DNA from: Hanleya hanleyi
Taxonomy: Eukaryota > Mollusca > Polyplacophora > Lepidopleurida > Hanleyidae
DNA length: 64,000 nucleotides
Assembly: GCA_036873755.1 (NCBI GenBank)
Contig: JAVTVY010039253.1
Span: 62,001 to 126,000, forward strand
Reading direction: 5' to 3'
Below the pieces are notes generated by a model, which was not told where the DNA came from, searched no databases, and saw nothing but the letters and a program-made list of their open reading frames with translations. The position numbers and the translations under genes were made by a program. Shown here in pieces: positions 11,132 to 21,990 of this stretch. The first letter of the stretch is position 1. Each line of letters starts with the position of its first letter.

Positions 11132-13749
11132 CTCATATTCTGTTAACTCGTATGTTGATCTTAGTTGTTCTACTACAAACTGTATTTATTTAGTTTCCTG
11201 TAAGAAGTGTGGTCAACAGTATGTTGGCAAGACCACCCAAAGACTCCATCTGAGGGTGAACGGTCACAGAAAATCCGTTAGGAAAAAGCAATTGCTCATA
11301 GGTAAGCATTTTTCTGGACCCGACCACGGCTGGGACAACTTTAGTATTCAGATCATAGACGTCGTCTATCCATCTACTAAGGATTCCCCTTTTGGATTTG
11401 AGAGAAAAATCCGAGAGCGGGAATTATTCTGGATGCTAGAACTTGGGTCAGTGTTTCCGTTTGGTTTAAATGATAATGTCAGTGGGTTCGGCAATGCTAC
11501 AAACCGCCGTTCAAATATATCCAACATTACCCAACTATTTAAACCCCATCAACGGAGACATCGCAGCCATGGTTGGCGAAAGTTTAATAGTTCGATGATT
11601 CACGATCATATCACTTTAAATTACTTAGTGGGTTTGACTAACACACCCAATAGTATACATAGTTTGCGTACAGTTCTGTATGCATTACCTCTGAGAGCTT
11701 TAGATCGAATAGCCAGAGATATACAACAATCTGCGTCTTCAGGAAATATAATACCATCAAAAATCATTAAAGTATGTCAAGATATAGCTTATTTTCGGTT
11801 GTATCTTCCAGTGAACATAATCGAAACATCTCAAGATCGGCTTTTCTTGAAACTCGACTACTTAGATAAAGGACTGGACATCATTAATTTACCTCGAATC
11901 CTGAATGATCCAGAGGTACGCAACGCGGTACCAAACTATTTTAAGTTCACAGAACCTCCTTGCATTTCATATAAGTACACTAAATCTATAGCCACCAAAA
12001 TATTCAATTACTCCAATGCTGTCAAGGAATTTGACTGGAACTTATACACGTCAGGAGGCTATAATTGTGATTGTGAATTGTCGAACTTTATCTATACACC
12101 ATGCAAACATATTGTGACTGGTGACCTTGATGTGGTGAGTGATAAGGATCTGAAATTACTCCTGATGAAAGGACCTAAATATAGAGAGCCGAGAAGAATA
12201 AATCTGAAGGCCGACCAGAAGATAGTCCTCTCTGCATTAGAACAGTACGTTATTGATTGGTCTAAGCGAGAAAAAGTTGAACCTACAGTACTCGCTGATT
12301 GGCTGGACCTCACCAAGAACAAGGTCCTTGAAACAATCCGCCATATTGACAGAAATACTCTTCCCCAAGCAAAACAAGTACTGAGAAACCTCAATTCGCA
12401 AGAAGTTCTAGCAAATCTCCAGAGTAAATTCGTCATAGTACCAGCAGACAAAGCTCCGAATAATATAATATTCATATGTAAATATTACTATTACCAGGTG
12501 CTGGTTAAAGAATTGAGTGTAGACATATCTTCATCAAACACGTCTACTTACTCCCAAACTGCATTTACTCTGGAAGATTTATTTAACAATCACAAAAAGT
12601 TTCTCAGGGAAAGAGGTATTTGTCTTCCAACCAATCATAACGACATACCAAAGATATACTGGACTCCCAAAATGCATAAATCACCATACAAAGCTAGATT
12701 CATAGCTGGTTCTAGAAGCTGCACCACCAAGCTTCTTTCAACCCTATTGACGAGGGCCCTTCAGGAGGTAAAAGCATTTTGGGAAAGGTATTGCGCCACT
12801 ATTTCTAAGAACTCTGGCGTTGAATGTATGTGGATATTGAAAAACTCAAAATGTCTCACGGAAGAACTTGATGCTAAAGGCCCCATACCGTACAGACATG
12901 TATCCACATGGGATTTCTCGACTCTCTATACTACAATCCCTCATCAGGACCTTATTGACCGTATAAGTTCATTAATAGTATCTGTGTTCAAGAAAACTGA
13001 TCGTAGATATATTAATGTCGGAAGCCATAAAGCATTCTTTAGCTCTACTACATACAAGAGATATCATTCATGGGATGTTTCTTTGTTTATAGAGTTGCTT
13101 GAATTTCTCATTAAAAATATCTATGTGAAATTTGGCAACACAATATATCAGCAGCATATAGGTATTCCAATGGGTACTAATTGTGCACCCCTGTTGGCTG
13201 ACTTGTATCTGTTCTCTTATGAATATGACTATATGCAGGCGCTTTCAAAAACCGATCCATTCAAAGCCCGTTCCTTCTCATTCACCAAACGCTATATAGA
13301 CGATCTTCTCGCTGTGGATAATCGCTATATAAATGAAGCAGTGAAGGATATATATCCACCTTCACTGGATTTGAAGGAAACTACAGATAGCCCTACAGGC
13401 ACATCTTATTTAGATCTCTATCTCTACAAAAATGAAGCGGGCATTCTCTCTCGTCGACTTTATGACAAAAGAGAATTTCGACATCGTAAACTATCCCTAT
13501 CTGGATAGTAATATTCCAGTGGGACCTGCATATGGCGTATACATATCTCGCTTAGTAGCATTTGCTAGATCCTGTGTTAAATGTGATGATTTTAATCAAC
13601 GTCACAAAACATTGTTGCAGAAACTTATAAAACAGGGCTATTCCACCAAGCGCCTCCACTCAAAGTTTCTCAAATTTGGCGATACATATCGCATGCTGAT
13701 AACAAAGTACGAACGTAGCGTGCAAGATCTATGGCGCTACGTTTCGTAA
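11103..13749 (+). pseudogene. Naiad GIY-YIG endonuclease-reverse transcriptase, copy B
   Basis: The frame is open from the A run to 13508. GIY-YIG nuclease: CIYLVSCKKCGQQYVGKT (about 11181-11234), with two cysteines between the IYL and YVG halves. Two histidines follow, in NGHRKS and GKHF (about 11265 and 11307), making the CCHH pattern described for Naiad/Chlamys elements. A later RERELFWMLELG region supplies the expected acidic residue. RT: DFSTLYTTI (about 12912-12938), GIPMGTNCAPLLADLY (about 13158-13205), YIDD (about 13296-13307) and YLDLYLY. The nuclease lies N-terminal to the RT, opposite to canonical Penelope order. An 8-base deletion after LYDKR (about 13470) shifts the frame; the C-terminus continues at 13432-13749, ending LWRYVS. 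Enzymatic roles are inferred from the motifs. Confidence 0.88.
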
Positions 13750-14149
13750 CTTGTGTCTAATTCCGCTTAACCCGGGGCTAGGGGCCGTATGAACACATGT
13801 ACTTCAATATCCTCATGGTGCTCATATGAACAGTCACAATCAAAGCGTGACTGAGATACATCTTTTTTGGATAACGACTCTAAAACGAATATTACGGATT
13901 AAGAATACTGATCAGCGATACGGATTTGATATTTTTGGAACATCATGATGTCTTGCCGGCATCATTGAAAACTGTTGACCGCTTCTCTCTTGCAGGAAAC
14001 AAGCCTATGTTTATGTATACTATGATTGTCTTTTTGAATTTGGTGCTAATACTGTTATATGGAAAATGGAATAGGTCTTCGGATTATGGACGCGGATATT
14101 CTCTAATGGACGACGGCTGGATTATGAATGACGGACTAGACGCTTGTAA
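13750..14149 (+). repeat. Naiad 3' tail, copy B
   Basis: It is nearly identical to 10410-10812 and ends CGCTTGTAA before X begins with TTTGACCGGG. It includes the box, the long stem, hairpin 1 (13831-13853) and the MIFLEHHDV open frame. Confidence 0.8.
13831..13853 (+). other. 3' hairpin 1, copy B
   Basis: Same sequence as in copy A: CAGTCAC, AATCAAAGC, GTGACTG, then AGATAC. Confidence 0.75.
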
Positions 14150-16019
14150 TTTGACCGGGTGTTCTGAGCCAGATCAACCGGGTGATAAACAACGTTCTAA
14201 CAACTGAGCACATAAAAATCCTGTTGCATATAGGACACTCAAGGAAAAGGATAACTCGTGTGAGATAACAGAAACAGTGTATAAAGCAGGTTCATAGGTT
14301 TATTTCAGCCCAAAGAATCTGTCCCAACTTCAAAGATTTGCTGGGGCATAAGTGTCACAGATGATTCCAGCTTTTATATTGCGTTTCTTTCAGATATTCC
14401 GTGTCCTTGCTGGACCTCAAAAAGTTGGTGCGAATGCGCTGCATGAGAAATTAGTGTATCTGTGTGGTAATTGCATAATGTAGGGGAGACTGGGGCTAGT
14501 TGGAACAAGGGTAAGTTGGAACTTTGCAAATATATCATAAAATATTTGACTGGTGACACCACAGGTCATGTGGTAATTTGAGGTCAAGCCGTGTGCATGC
14601 ATTCATTTTTAATTGCTTTGGATCCAACACATGTGCACATCAGAGGTCACCTTTCTTTATTTTTGCCCTGTTCAACTAAATATTTCACATCTCAAATAAT
14701 TTCTCCTATAACACAAACATCAAGACATTTTGAGGAACATTTATGGACTGGTCAGCTTTTGTTATCTAAATTTGAACTTGATCAATACTGAAGGTGCTGT
14801 TGGGGCTAGTTGGAACACTGAAGCTGGGGTAAGTTGGAACATGATCCAATCAATGGCTATAAATTGCTAAATCATTAAACTGCTATATTTGCTATAAATA
14901 TTTGCAAAACCATTCCGGGATCACAGGGAGACACCAAAATGACAGGGGTTGACCACTTCATCGGTTTTCTGAAGAGGCATGGTAATATTTTGCTCTAACC
15001 TTAGGCGACATCATTTGGTCGAGCAGCAAGCTTTTTTTTCAAGATCTGGGTTATGCAAATTAAAGTTACCATTTGTCTTTTCGAAACAAAACAATGTTTG
15101 GCGTCAGCTGTGCATTGATGCTTAAAGCATAACATGTGGTCCAACTTACCCCGAGGGTGAGTCAACTAGCCCCATATACGGGGCAGGTTAGAACGAAAAA
15201 ATGGTCTTATGTTTTTAAACATACACACTTTTTGAGCATTGTTTGGACTTAGTACTGGTGGGTGGTAGATAGCCCTATGGGTGTACTATCATATGCACAT
15301 GCAACAATTCCATGTTCACAAAAAACTTTTGACCTAGTCACCTTTTTATAAAAAACGTTCCAACTAGCCCCAGTCTCCCCTACGTATTGTCAATGCAGTA
15401 CAATATCAATGAATTTCAGAAGGCATTAGCCATCATTCCTGCTTATGCAACTACCAGCAGATTAGAAACGAATAGATTCATGGTTGGCTTATATAAGCAA
15501 GAAACTTCAATTGCGCTGCATGAGAAATTAGTGTATCTGTGTGGTAATTGCATAATGTACGTATTGTCAATGCAGTACAATATCAATGAATTTCAGAAGG
15601 CATTACCCATCATTCCTGCTTATGCAACTACCAGCAGATTACAAACGATTAGATTCATGGTTGGCTTATATAAGCAAGAAGCTTCAACTAGTGTTTTAGC
15701 TGCATCTAACCATGCAACTTCAAGACACCTCTGATAGTGATTAATGAAGGCCATTCTGTTGTCACTTCGAACATCCTTGTACTTTGGATTCTCTGTGTTT
15801 CGAAAGCTGAGAGGATTGTTCGGACGTTACTTGTCGGACCCATATCCGAGTTGTGAGCTCCGACTCCCCACTTCTCAGTTCAGATGCAATGCCAATCTGA
15901 GATTTAAGAGTTAATGATCGCCGTAGTGGATGTAATCGTGTACGTTTTCGATGTTTAGTTTTTGATGAGGTACGCCGCTCACAGCTCCCGAGCTAGCGTA
16001 TCTAATTCCGCTTAAGCCG
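14150..16019. repeat. X segment, second copy, with internal duplication
   Basis: It matches 441-1238. It differs by a TIR element at 14483-15380 and by a tandem duplication of about 175 bp: the unit starting GCGCTGCATGAGAAATTAG occurs at about 14438 (split by the TIR element) and again at 15513-15690. It ends with the box TATCTAATTCCGCTTAAG (about 16000), interrupted by the MITE at 16020. Confidence 0.8.
14483..15380. mobile_element. 898-bp TIR element with TA target duplication
   Basis: The 24-bp termini begin GGGGAGACTGGGGC and end GCCCCAGTCTCCCC, with GTTGGAAC and GTTCCAAC next inward. It is flanked by TA on both sides (14481-14482 and 15381-15382). The tandem-duplicated unit at 15549-15570 gives the unoccupied site, ATAATGTACGTATTG, with a single TA. 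Internal copies of the GGGGYWAGTTGGAAC motif occur in both directions (about 14800-14840 and 15137-15195). There is no transposase frame, so this is a non-autonomous element. The TA duplication fits the Tc1/mariner superfamily, but that is inference. Confidence 0.85.
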
Positions 16020-16182
16020 ATGTGATGGCTAAGAATATCCTGGGGATTATTGTCCCTATTCATATCCTTTTCTATTGCAACTGAGGATGGAAACCCATCT
16101 CCAATGTGGAGAAAAATGTCCTAGCTGGGATAAAAGATAGAAGCCGGACACTCGTAGCCACCGGACATTCTTAGCCTCCACA
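16020..16182. mobile_element. GTCC-rich MITE inserted in the 3' box
   Basis: The left end is TGTGATGGCTAAGAATATCC. The right end is GGACATTCTTAGCCTCCACA, its inverted partner with few mismatches. The flanks are CCG on both sides (16017-16019 and 16183-16185), and across the insertion the conserved box GCTTAAGCCGGTG is restored. Internal sequence is rich in TGTCC and GGACA. No coding capacity. The exact boundary is uncertain by one base. Confidence 0.7.
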
Positions 16183-16440
16183 CCGGTGATAGGTGCCGCG
16201 TGGAACCTTCATAATCTCCAAATCAATAGCTGCAATGAAAGCGCGGCTGAGATACTAAGACTATGTCCGAGAACCCACCGTATTCTCAGGTCTGAATGTT
16301 AGGTGTCACGAATATTTTCCTGTAGAGTCATTATTTGCTTTTTAATCCCCAGACATCGTCAGTTTTCCCCACTTCTTGCATATCGCTCCAATTTTGATCG
16401 ACGGTCTGAAATTAAACATCGAAACGATTATATTCGCTAC
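16183..16440 (+). repeat. Box-hairpin repeat (subfamily 2)
   Basis: After CCGGTGATAGGTGCCGCG come hairpin 1 (16227-16249), GAGATAC, then hairpin 2 (TCCGAGAA and TTCTCAGG at 16266-16290). A further 100 bp ends in a CCCCACTTCTTGCATAT region. The same order is found on the minus strand at 53540-53825. No coding sequence. Confidence 0.65.
16227..16249 (+). other. 3' hairpin 1, third stem sequence
   Basis: TAGCTGC, loop AATGAAAGC, GCGGCTG, then AGATAC. All seven positions pair if two G-U wobbles are allowed. The stem sequence differs from the Naiad and 50-kb versions while the loop pattern AATNAAAGC is kept. Confidence 0.65.
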
Positions 16441-17945
16441 GAAGGCCATTAACTCTAACACGCACACTTATAAATATCCTCTTAGTTCAGACGCTGAATG
16501 GCAACTTTTCTGCGTACTTATCTTGTATTGACGTAGGCAATGCCCGCGCGTGTTGTTCGTTCATGAGATGCAGCTGTGCGACAAATCGTCACAAGAATGG
16601 GACGCGACTAGCTCGGTACATGAAAGAAAGAGCGCACAACAAACAAATGAAGATTATCGTGTGATAATCTCTGCTTGTTACGAGATCTGAACCAATCAGC
16701 GCACGGCTGTAAGGTGGAGAATGTTAGAATAATGACCCCAACCTCTTTCGTACGCGAATATCTGTTCGCTCCATTTGATGTTGTAAGCGTGAATTTGTCC
16801 ACTTGTATATGTTTAGGAAGATATTGACTGATTCATATTATGGGATGTTTTTATATTTTAGGTCGAAGGTGGATCCAGATTGCGATTAAAGGTAGGTTGC
16901 GTGGGCTTTCTGGACTGGAATGCAAGTGAATCTCATCATGTATATTAATTCACGGTGATTCAACATAAAGCTAATACTTGAAATCTCATTTTTCAGTTTA
17001 AAGTGCTAATGACAAACGTCAGAAAAAAAGAAAGCAAAGATTTTTGGGAACCCCAACGGTGATCGCCCCCAATAACTTATGCTTAACTCCAAAAGAACAG
17101 TAGTGTAAGAAAAGTAAATCCCCGTGTATCGCGCGCTGGGGGAGACCGTTTTATGTGGCTTGTATACGTGGAATGTCACGTCAGCTCCGGTGATGGCGTC
17201 ACTTTTGTTTCGTCACTCCCGATTAAAAGGTTGCCATGGCAACGTGGAACGGCCAGGTGATTGGTAGGGTGGATGCAAAAATGGGATTTCCTCCCTTAAA
17301 ACAGACTTCACATCCGGAAAAACGGATTTGACACCCAATACAATGAGTCTAGGTAGGTTAACCCTGGACCAAATGGGTCGTGCATTAGACTACGGCTGAG
17401 GTGGTTTGGGTAGAAGATGATATTATGATGCACATGCGCAGTTTTTGAGTTGTAGAGAATTTTTTGGACATTTTGGTGAGTACACAGGGGCGTGTTTGAG
17501 CGATCTAGGGGCCATCCTAACTCCAAATAAGGCATGCAGGGTGTTTCACTTAAAGCTTGGGGTATGTAGACGAAGCTTGTGTTGGTTTTAATCCGAAGGG
17601 GCATTATGGTGCGCATGCGCAGTCCAGTTGAATTTGCGAAAGATGTTATTTCAGGTGTGCGCAGGGGTGATGCAAGTGCCATTCATGGTTTCAATGGGTT
17701 GTGCAGGTTGTCTTTTTGAAGCAGTCGTGGTGTAGACTACTATTGGTGTGGGTGTGGTCAGAAGTGACGCCATGGTGCTCATTCGCAATCAAGGAAGAGG
17801 GGTGTTCGGTGCGCAGGGTAGTATTTTGGGCGATCTAAAGGCCAAATTTAATATGCATGTTATCGTAATGAAGCTCTTGTGGTGTAGAATACGACTCGAT
17901 TGCTTTCCATGTGACTGTAACTTCATCGATGAGCTTTCTCCTCAG
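16441..17945. other. No supported gene
   Basis: Only short open frames were seen (for example 124 codons on the minus strand at 17308-17682, with low complexity of function and no motif). No TIRs were recognised. Confidence 0.4.
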
Positions 17946-18247
17946 TCTTTACAATGACAATACAGTATATTCTATTTTAGCGACGTCTGATGAGGGATAG
18001 CACAGGGGCATCAGCAATGATTTCATGCTCTGAGAAGATCCCGAAGCTACGCGTTTGTGATGACAGGCTCGGCTATGCGAGAAAAGTGATTGGAGCTCGA
18101 TATTTGGATGAAACTGAGAATGACTGTCGGTGTGTACATACAGTTAAGAAGTTACTAATTTATTATGAAGAAAATTGTAACCGTCCAATGTCTGTGCTCC
18201 CTGACAATACATATGGGGCTTATTTCTTTGATCCTAACCTCCATTGA
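17946..18247 (+). other. Exon-like unit, copy 1 of 3
   Basis: It follows a splice-acceptor-like GCTTTCTCCTCAG. The first codons would read LYNDNTVYSI, shared with copies 2 and 3. A second frame, open at 17990-18247, gives an 85-residue cysteine-containing peptide (MRDSTGASAMISCSEK... with ETENDCRCVHTVKK) ending at 18247. The two frames are incompatible, so either the unit is decayed or the second acceptor-like TTCTATTTTAG (about 17980) is used. Protein family not recognised. Confidence 0.35.
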
Positions 18248-18948
18248 AGCAAAGAAATTTCGCCAGTTTCCTTCGAGTACAATGTCGAGTTATTTGCCCG
18301 GATTTCACACATGTTATGACAGATATATGCCTTGGCCATGAGGCCCTGTTGGAGTTGATAAAACTGGTATTTCAGTTAGCCCCGTTCAATCATATAATAG
18401 TATTTTTCTTTGTGATCGACGAACTTTCTTAAAGACTCCTTACTCCTTTTTCCAAGACTTCCTGTTATTCTTTTAATCCATACCAAAAGTAGACCGATGA
18501 TAAGGCCTTTTACAGCCGATATCACGTTTGTTGTCCATTTGCAAAACAATTTAATTAGCTGGATCGGATTCACGACAAATATCCAACAGATTTATTAGCT
18601 ATTACCCAAGTTCACTTTCTATCGTCGGGTCAGTCGATTTGTCCAGGCTTAAAGTATGCAAATCAACTTACAAGACACCTGTCACACTGAACAGTCAATT
18701 TAGGCGAATTTCATATGTAACTTGTTATTGGAGAATAATATTTTTGTGTAGAGGTTTATTTTAAATAAACGAGAGAGTAGAAGAACTGCTTTCATCATCG
18801 CCATGTATATGAGATTCGTTAAACTATATTTATATGTTAAATACCAGATACAATACTACTTAGAAATGTAAACATTGGATTTTTTATTGCAGGCTAGCAT
18901 AAAAGAATGACGTCCTTGTTCTTTGAGATCGATGAACTTTCTTCACAG

Positions 18949-19143
18949 ATTCTATAATTATGATACAATATATTCCATTCACGCGAGTGCTGATGAGCGA
19001 TATGGCAGGGGCATCAACAAAATACTTCATCCTCAAAAAAAGATCCCGAATCATGTCCTAAAAATCAGCCTATTGTATATTTCACAAATCCGGTTACCTT
19101 CACCTCCATGTATTCTTTCATCAATACCAGAAGTAGCCCGATG
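18949..19143 (+). other. Exon-like unit, copy 2 of 3
   Basis: It starts after ACTTTCTTCACAG. It reads FYNYDTIYSIHASADERYG and stays open to 19141. Similarity to copy 1 covers the acceptor, the first 20 codons and a GATCCCGAA patch, then fades. The second half of copy 1 is missing. Confidence 0.35.
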
Positions 19144-19433
19144 ATAGGGCCATGTTTAGTCGATACCACCTTTGTTGTCCATTTTCATTGGTCTTATTTA
19201 GAAAGCATCCATTCTTAGTAAAGGGGAGGGCCGGAGAATTGCTTATGCCATTGTCATTTCAATCAGATGCGCTATACTCAATTTATATATCAAATACAAG
19301 ATACTATGCAACTTAGAAATGAAAACATTTGAATTTTCGTTGCAGGTTAGCATGAACGATTGACGTCATTTTTCTTTGTGATCGATGAATGGCGTCCTTG
19401 TTTTTTTTGTAATCGATTGACTTTTTTCTGCAG

Positions 19434-19610
19434 ATTCTACAACGACAATAAAGTATATTCTATTTACGAGGAAAATGATTGAAGCTGGATGATTGGGTGA
19501 AACTGAAAATGAGTGTCGGTGTGTACATATAGCTATGAAGTTAATGATTTAATATGGAGAAAATTTTAACCGTCCAAAGTCTGTGTTCCGTGCAGAAAGT
19601 TCTTTCGTTC
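19434..19610 (+). other. Exon-like unit, copy 3 of 3
   Basis: It starts after ACTTTTTTCTGCAG and reads FYNDNKVYSIYEEND before a stop. It then matches the part of copy 1 that copy 2 lacks (GAAACTGAGAATGACTGTCGG version, about 19497-19590). It is an internally deleted copy. Confidence 0.35.
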
Positions 19611-20032
19611 AATGGTAAATCAGCGAAAATATTTTTCTCAGTATTACACACAATGGCGGTCGCCTGCTGTTACAACTAGAGCCTTAGGCACTGAAAAGGG
19701 GCTATTTAAATGTAAAATAGGCTGTTGGAATAATTCCACTAACTCTTTGATGTTCCATCCCATGGCGAAGACCCATACTTGTAGTCTCACACATTCCTCT
19801 CAACAAGGATCTCTAGTGCGTTAGTGTAATTGTACACACATATATATATATACTTTAAAAAAATAACTTGTGACCGCTGGGACAGACATTAATTAATAAA
19901 CCAACCTGATGAAATGATAAAATAATGTCTTCTCTGCATGTTACCAATATTTGTAAAATATTTCACTTTTTTCAGATAATAGAAAGCATATCCTTCAGCA
20001 GTAAATGACAACAAGAGCCCAAGGGTTTCAAT

Positions 20033-21990
20033 ATACGCCCGTATATCTGGAATTATATTGGTCCAAATTTCAAGGTTGTTTAATAGCTAGCAATTCAAAG
20101 AAAAGTCTACAATTTTGTGCTTCTGAGAATGTAACATAGATCACATCTTATATTGAAAGATAAACTAAAATGAGCTTATCTCTTGGTTACTGGTTGGCCT
20201 TGAAGCAAGAGCTGAGAGCTCACATATCCCACACTGAAATCGACAATAGTTAAACACAAGAAAATAGTAGTTTTCCTGCAAATGGATTCCTTTCAGACGA
20301 GAGAATTTTTGATGAAGAAGAAAGTGATGAAGTAAACCTTTGTTCTTGAGTTAATAAACAGGTATGAAGTTCATAAAGGACCCCTCTCCCCGTTAAAATT
20401 AGTAAATGTATGGTTTTTATTTCACAACAGTTTAACTAAATGTAGCTGTTTCAAACATATTTCAAACAACTCCACAGGAAAATACCATATAGATGTAGGA
20501 GAGAGAACTCTGAATATTCCAGACTACATGTAACACATATAGTCAGGTAAACATGATTCAGTTTTAGGGAACTCTGACCTTGACCTTTGAAACATTGATC
20601 TCAAAATGTATGGCTCCTCTTTACCATGCGAGTAAGGTATACTCAAAGTTTGGTACCAATCCGTACCTTGAAACTAGAGATATCGCATGGACAACAAATG
20701 TTAATGGATGAGTGGACAGAACGCAACATCGCACTACACGACCTCGTCTTCGAGATGCATATGAAAATGTGACTTTTAATGATTTCTTGATTTTGGGGTC
20801 ACAGTGACCTTGACCTTTGACCGACATTTTGGTATGTAACACATGATGTCTCTCTAATGTTTCTACTGGCAGAAAGAAAGTTATTTTTAATGATTTCCTG
20901 ATTTTGGGGTCACGGTGCCCTTAACTTTGATCTTGACCTAAATTTTGATACACGACACATCTTATTCCCTCAATGTATCAATGGACACAAAAAAATCCAA
21001 GACACAGTGACCTTGACGTTCGGCCTTTAAATACATTTTGGTACGTGACACATGTCCCCCTAATGTATCTACTGACACCAAAAAATGTTATTTTTAATAA
21101 TTCCCTAATTTTGGGGTCACAGTGACCTTTGACCTTGACCTAATTTTTAGTATGCGACACTTCATTTCCGCCTATTGAATCCATTCACAAAAAATCGTAA
21201 TTTTTCATGATTTCCTGATTTTAGGTCACACTAACCTTTGACCTTGATTCTGGGCTCACAGTGACCTTGACTATTAACCTGGATCTAAATTGTTGTACAT
21301 GACAAAACGGCTCCCCGTAACTTCCCAATGGACTAAAAAAGCATAATTTTTAACAATTTTGCAACTTTGGGGTCACAGCGACCTCGACCTTTGACCTTGA
21401 CCTACATTTTGGTAGGTGACACCGTGTCCCTATACTGTATTTACTGACACTTTATTTCCCCTATTGAATCCACTCACAAAAACTTAGAAATTTTTAATGA
21501 TTTCCTGATTTTTCGGTCACACTGACCCTACATTTGGTATGCAACACATCGTTCCCCCCTAGGGCATCCACTCACCAAAAATTAGAACTGTAGATAGAAA
21601 ACTGTCAATGATCAATGATTTCTTGATTTTAGGCAACAGTGACCTTTGATCTCTGACCTCAACCTCAATTTTGGTACGCGACACATCGTCTCCACCTAGC
21701 ATATCCACTCACAAAAAATTGCAACTGTGGATAGAAAACGTTCATAGATATAGACCGGACACGAACACTTCAGTGATTTCCTGTTTTTTAGGCCAGTGAC
21801 TTTTGACCTCTGACCTCGATCTTCAATTTGGTACGCGACACATCGTCTGCCCATAGGGTATCCACTCATCAAAAATTAGAACCGTAGATAGAAAACTGTC
21901 CCAGATATAGACCGGACACAAGGAACGGACAGACAAACAGACGGACGGAAACCGCCATCACATAATACGTCCGCCTTTCAGCGGGCGTAT
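20033..21990. mobile_element. GACCTTGACC tandem-block element
   Basis: It starts at TATACGCCCG and ends at CGGGCGTATA (21982-21991), which are inverted partners. The terminal part also folds as ATACGTCCGC, CTTTCA, GCGGGCGTAT. The interior holds about ten degenerate units of roughly 110-120 bp (GATTTCCTGATTTTGG, GGTCACAGTGACC, TTTGACC, GGTACGCGACAC) and closes with a GACAGACGGACGGAAA tail. There is no coding sequence. Element boundaries are inferred from the inverted ends. Confidence 0.55.

Larger units (their letters stand above)
8156..14149 (+). mobile_element. Head-to-tail tandem of two Naiad-type Penelope-like elements
   Basis: Copy A (8156-10812) is a 5'-truncated element that matches 11503-14149 of copy B. 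Copy B runs from 10813 to 14149. The direct repeat of the roughly 400-bp 3' tail (10410-10812 and 13750-14149) gives the structure known in Penelope-like elements as partial tandems or pseudo-LTRs. The flanks R1 and X are contiguous at 440/441, which fixes both ends of the insertion. Two bases (TG) of the empty site are absent, and I see no target-site duplication. Confidence 0.85.

Noticed and set aside
10744..11136. 130-codon minus-strand frame at the Naiad junction
   Set aside because: It is antisense to the junction frame and has no recognisable motif.
17960..19020. CTGATGAG strings at about 17987 and 18991 that could be hammerhead ribozyme cores, of interest because Penelope-like elements may carry them
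   Set aside because: No CGAAA partner with a pairing stem follows at suitable distance. The strings belong to the repeated exon-like unit.
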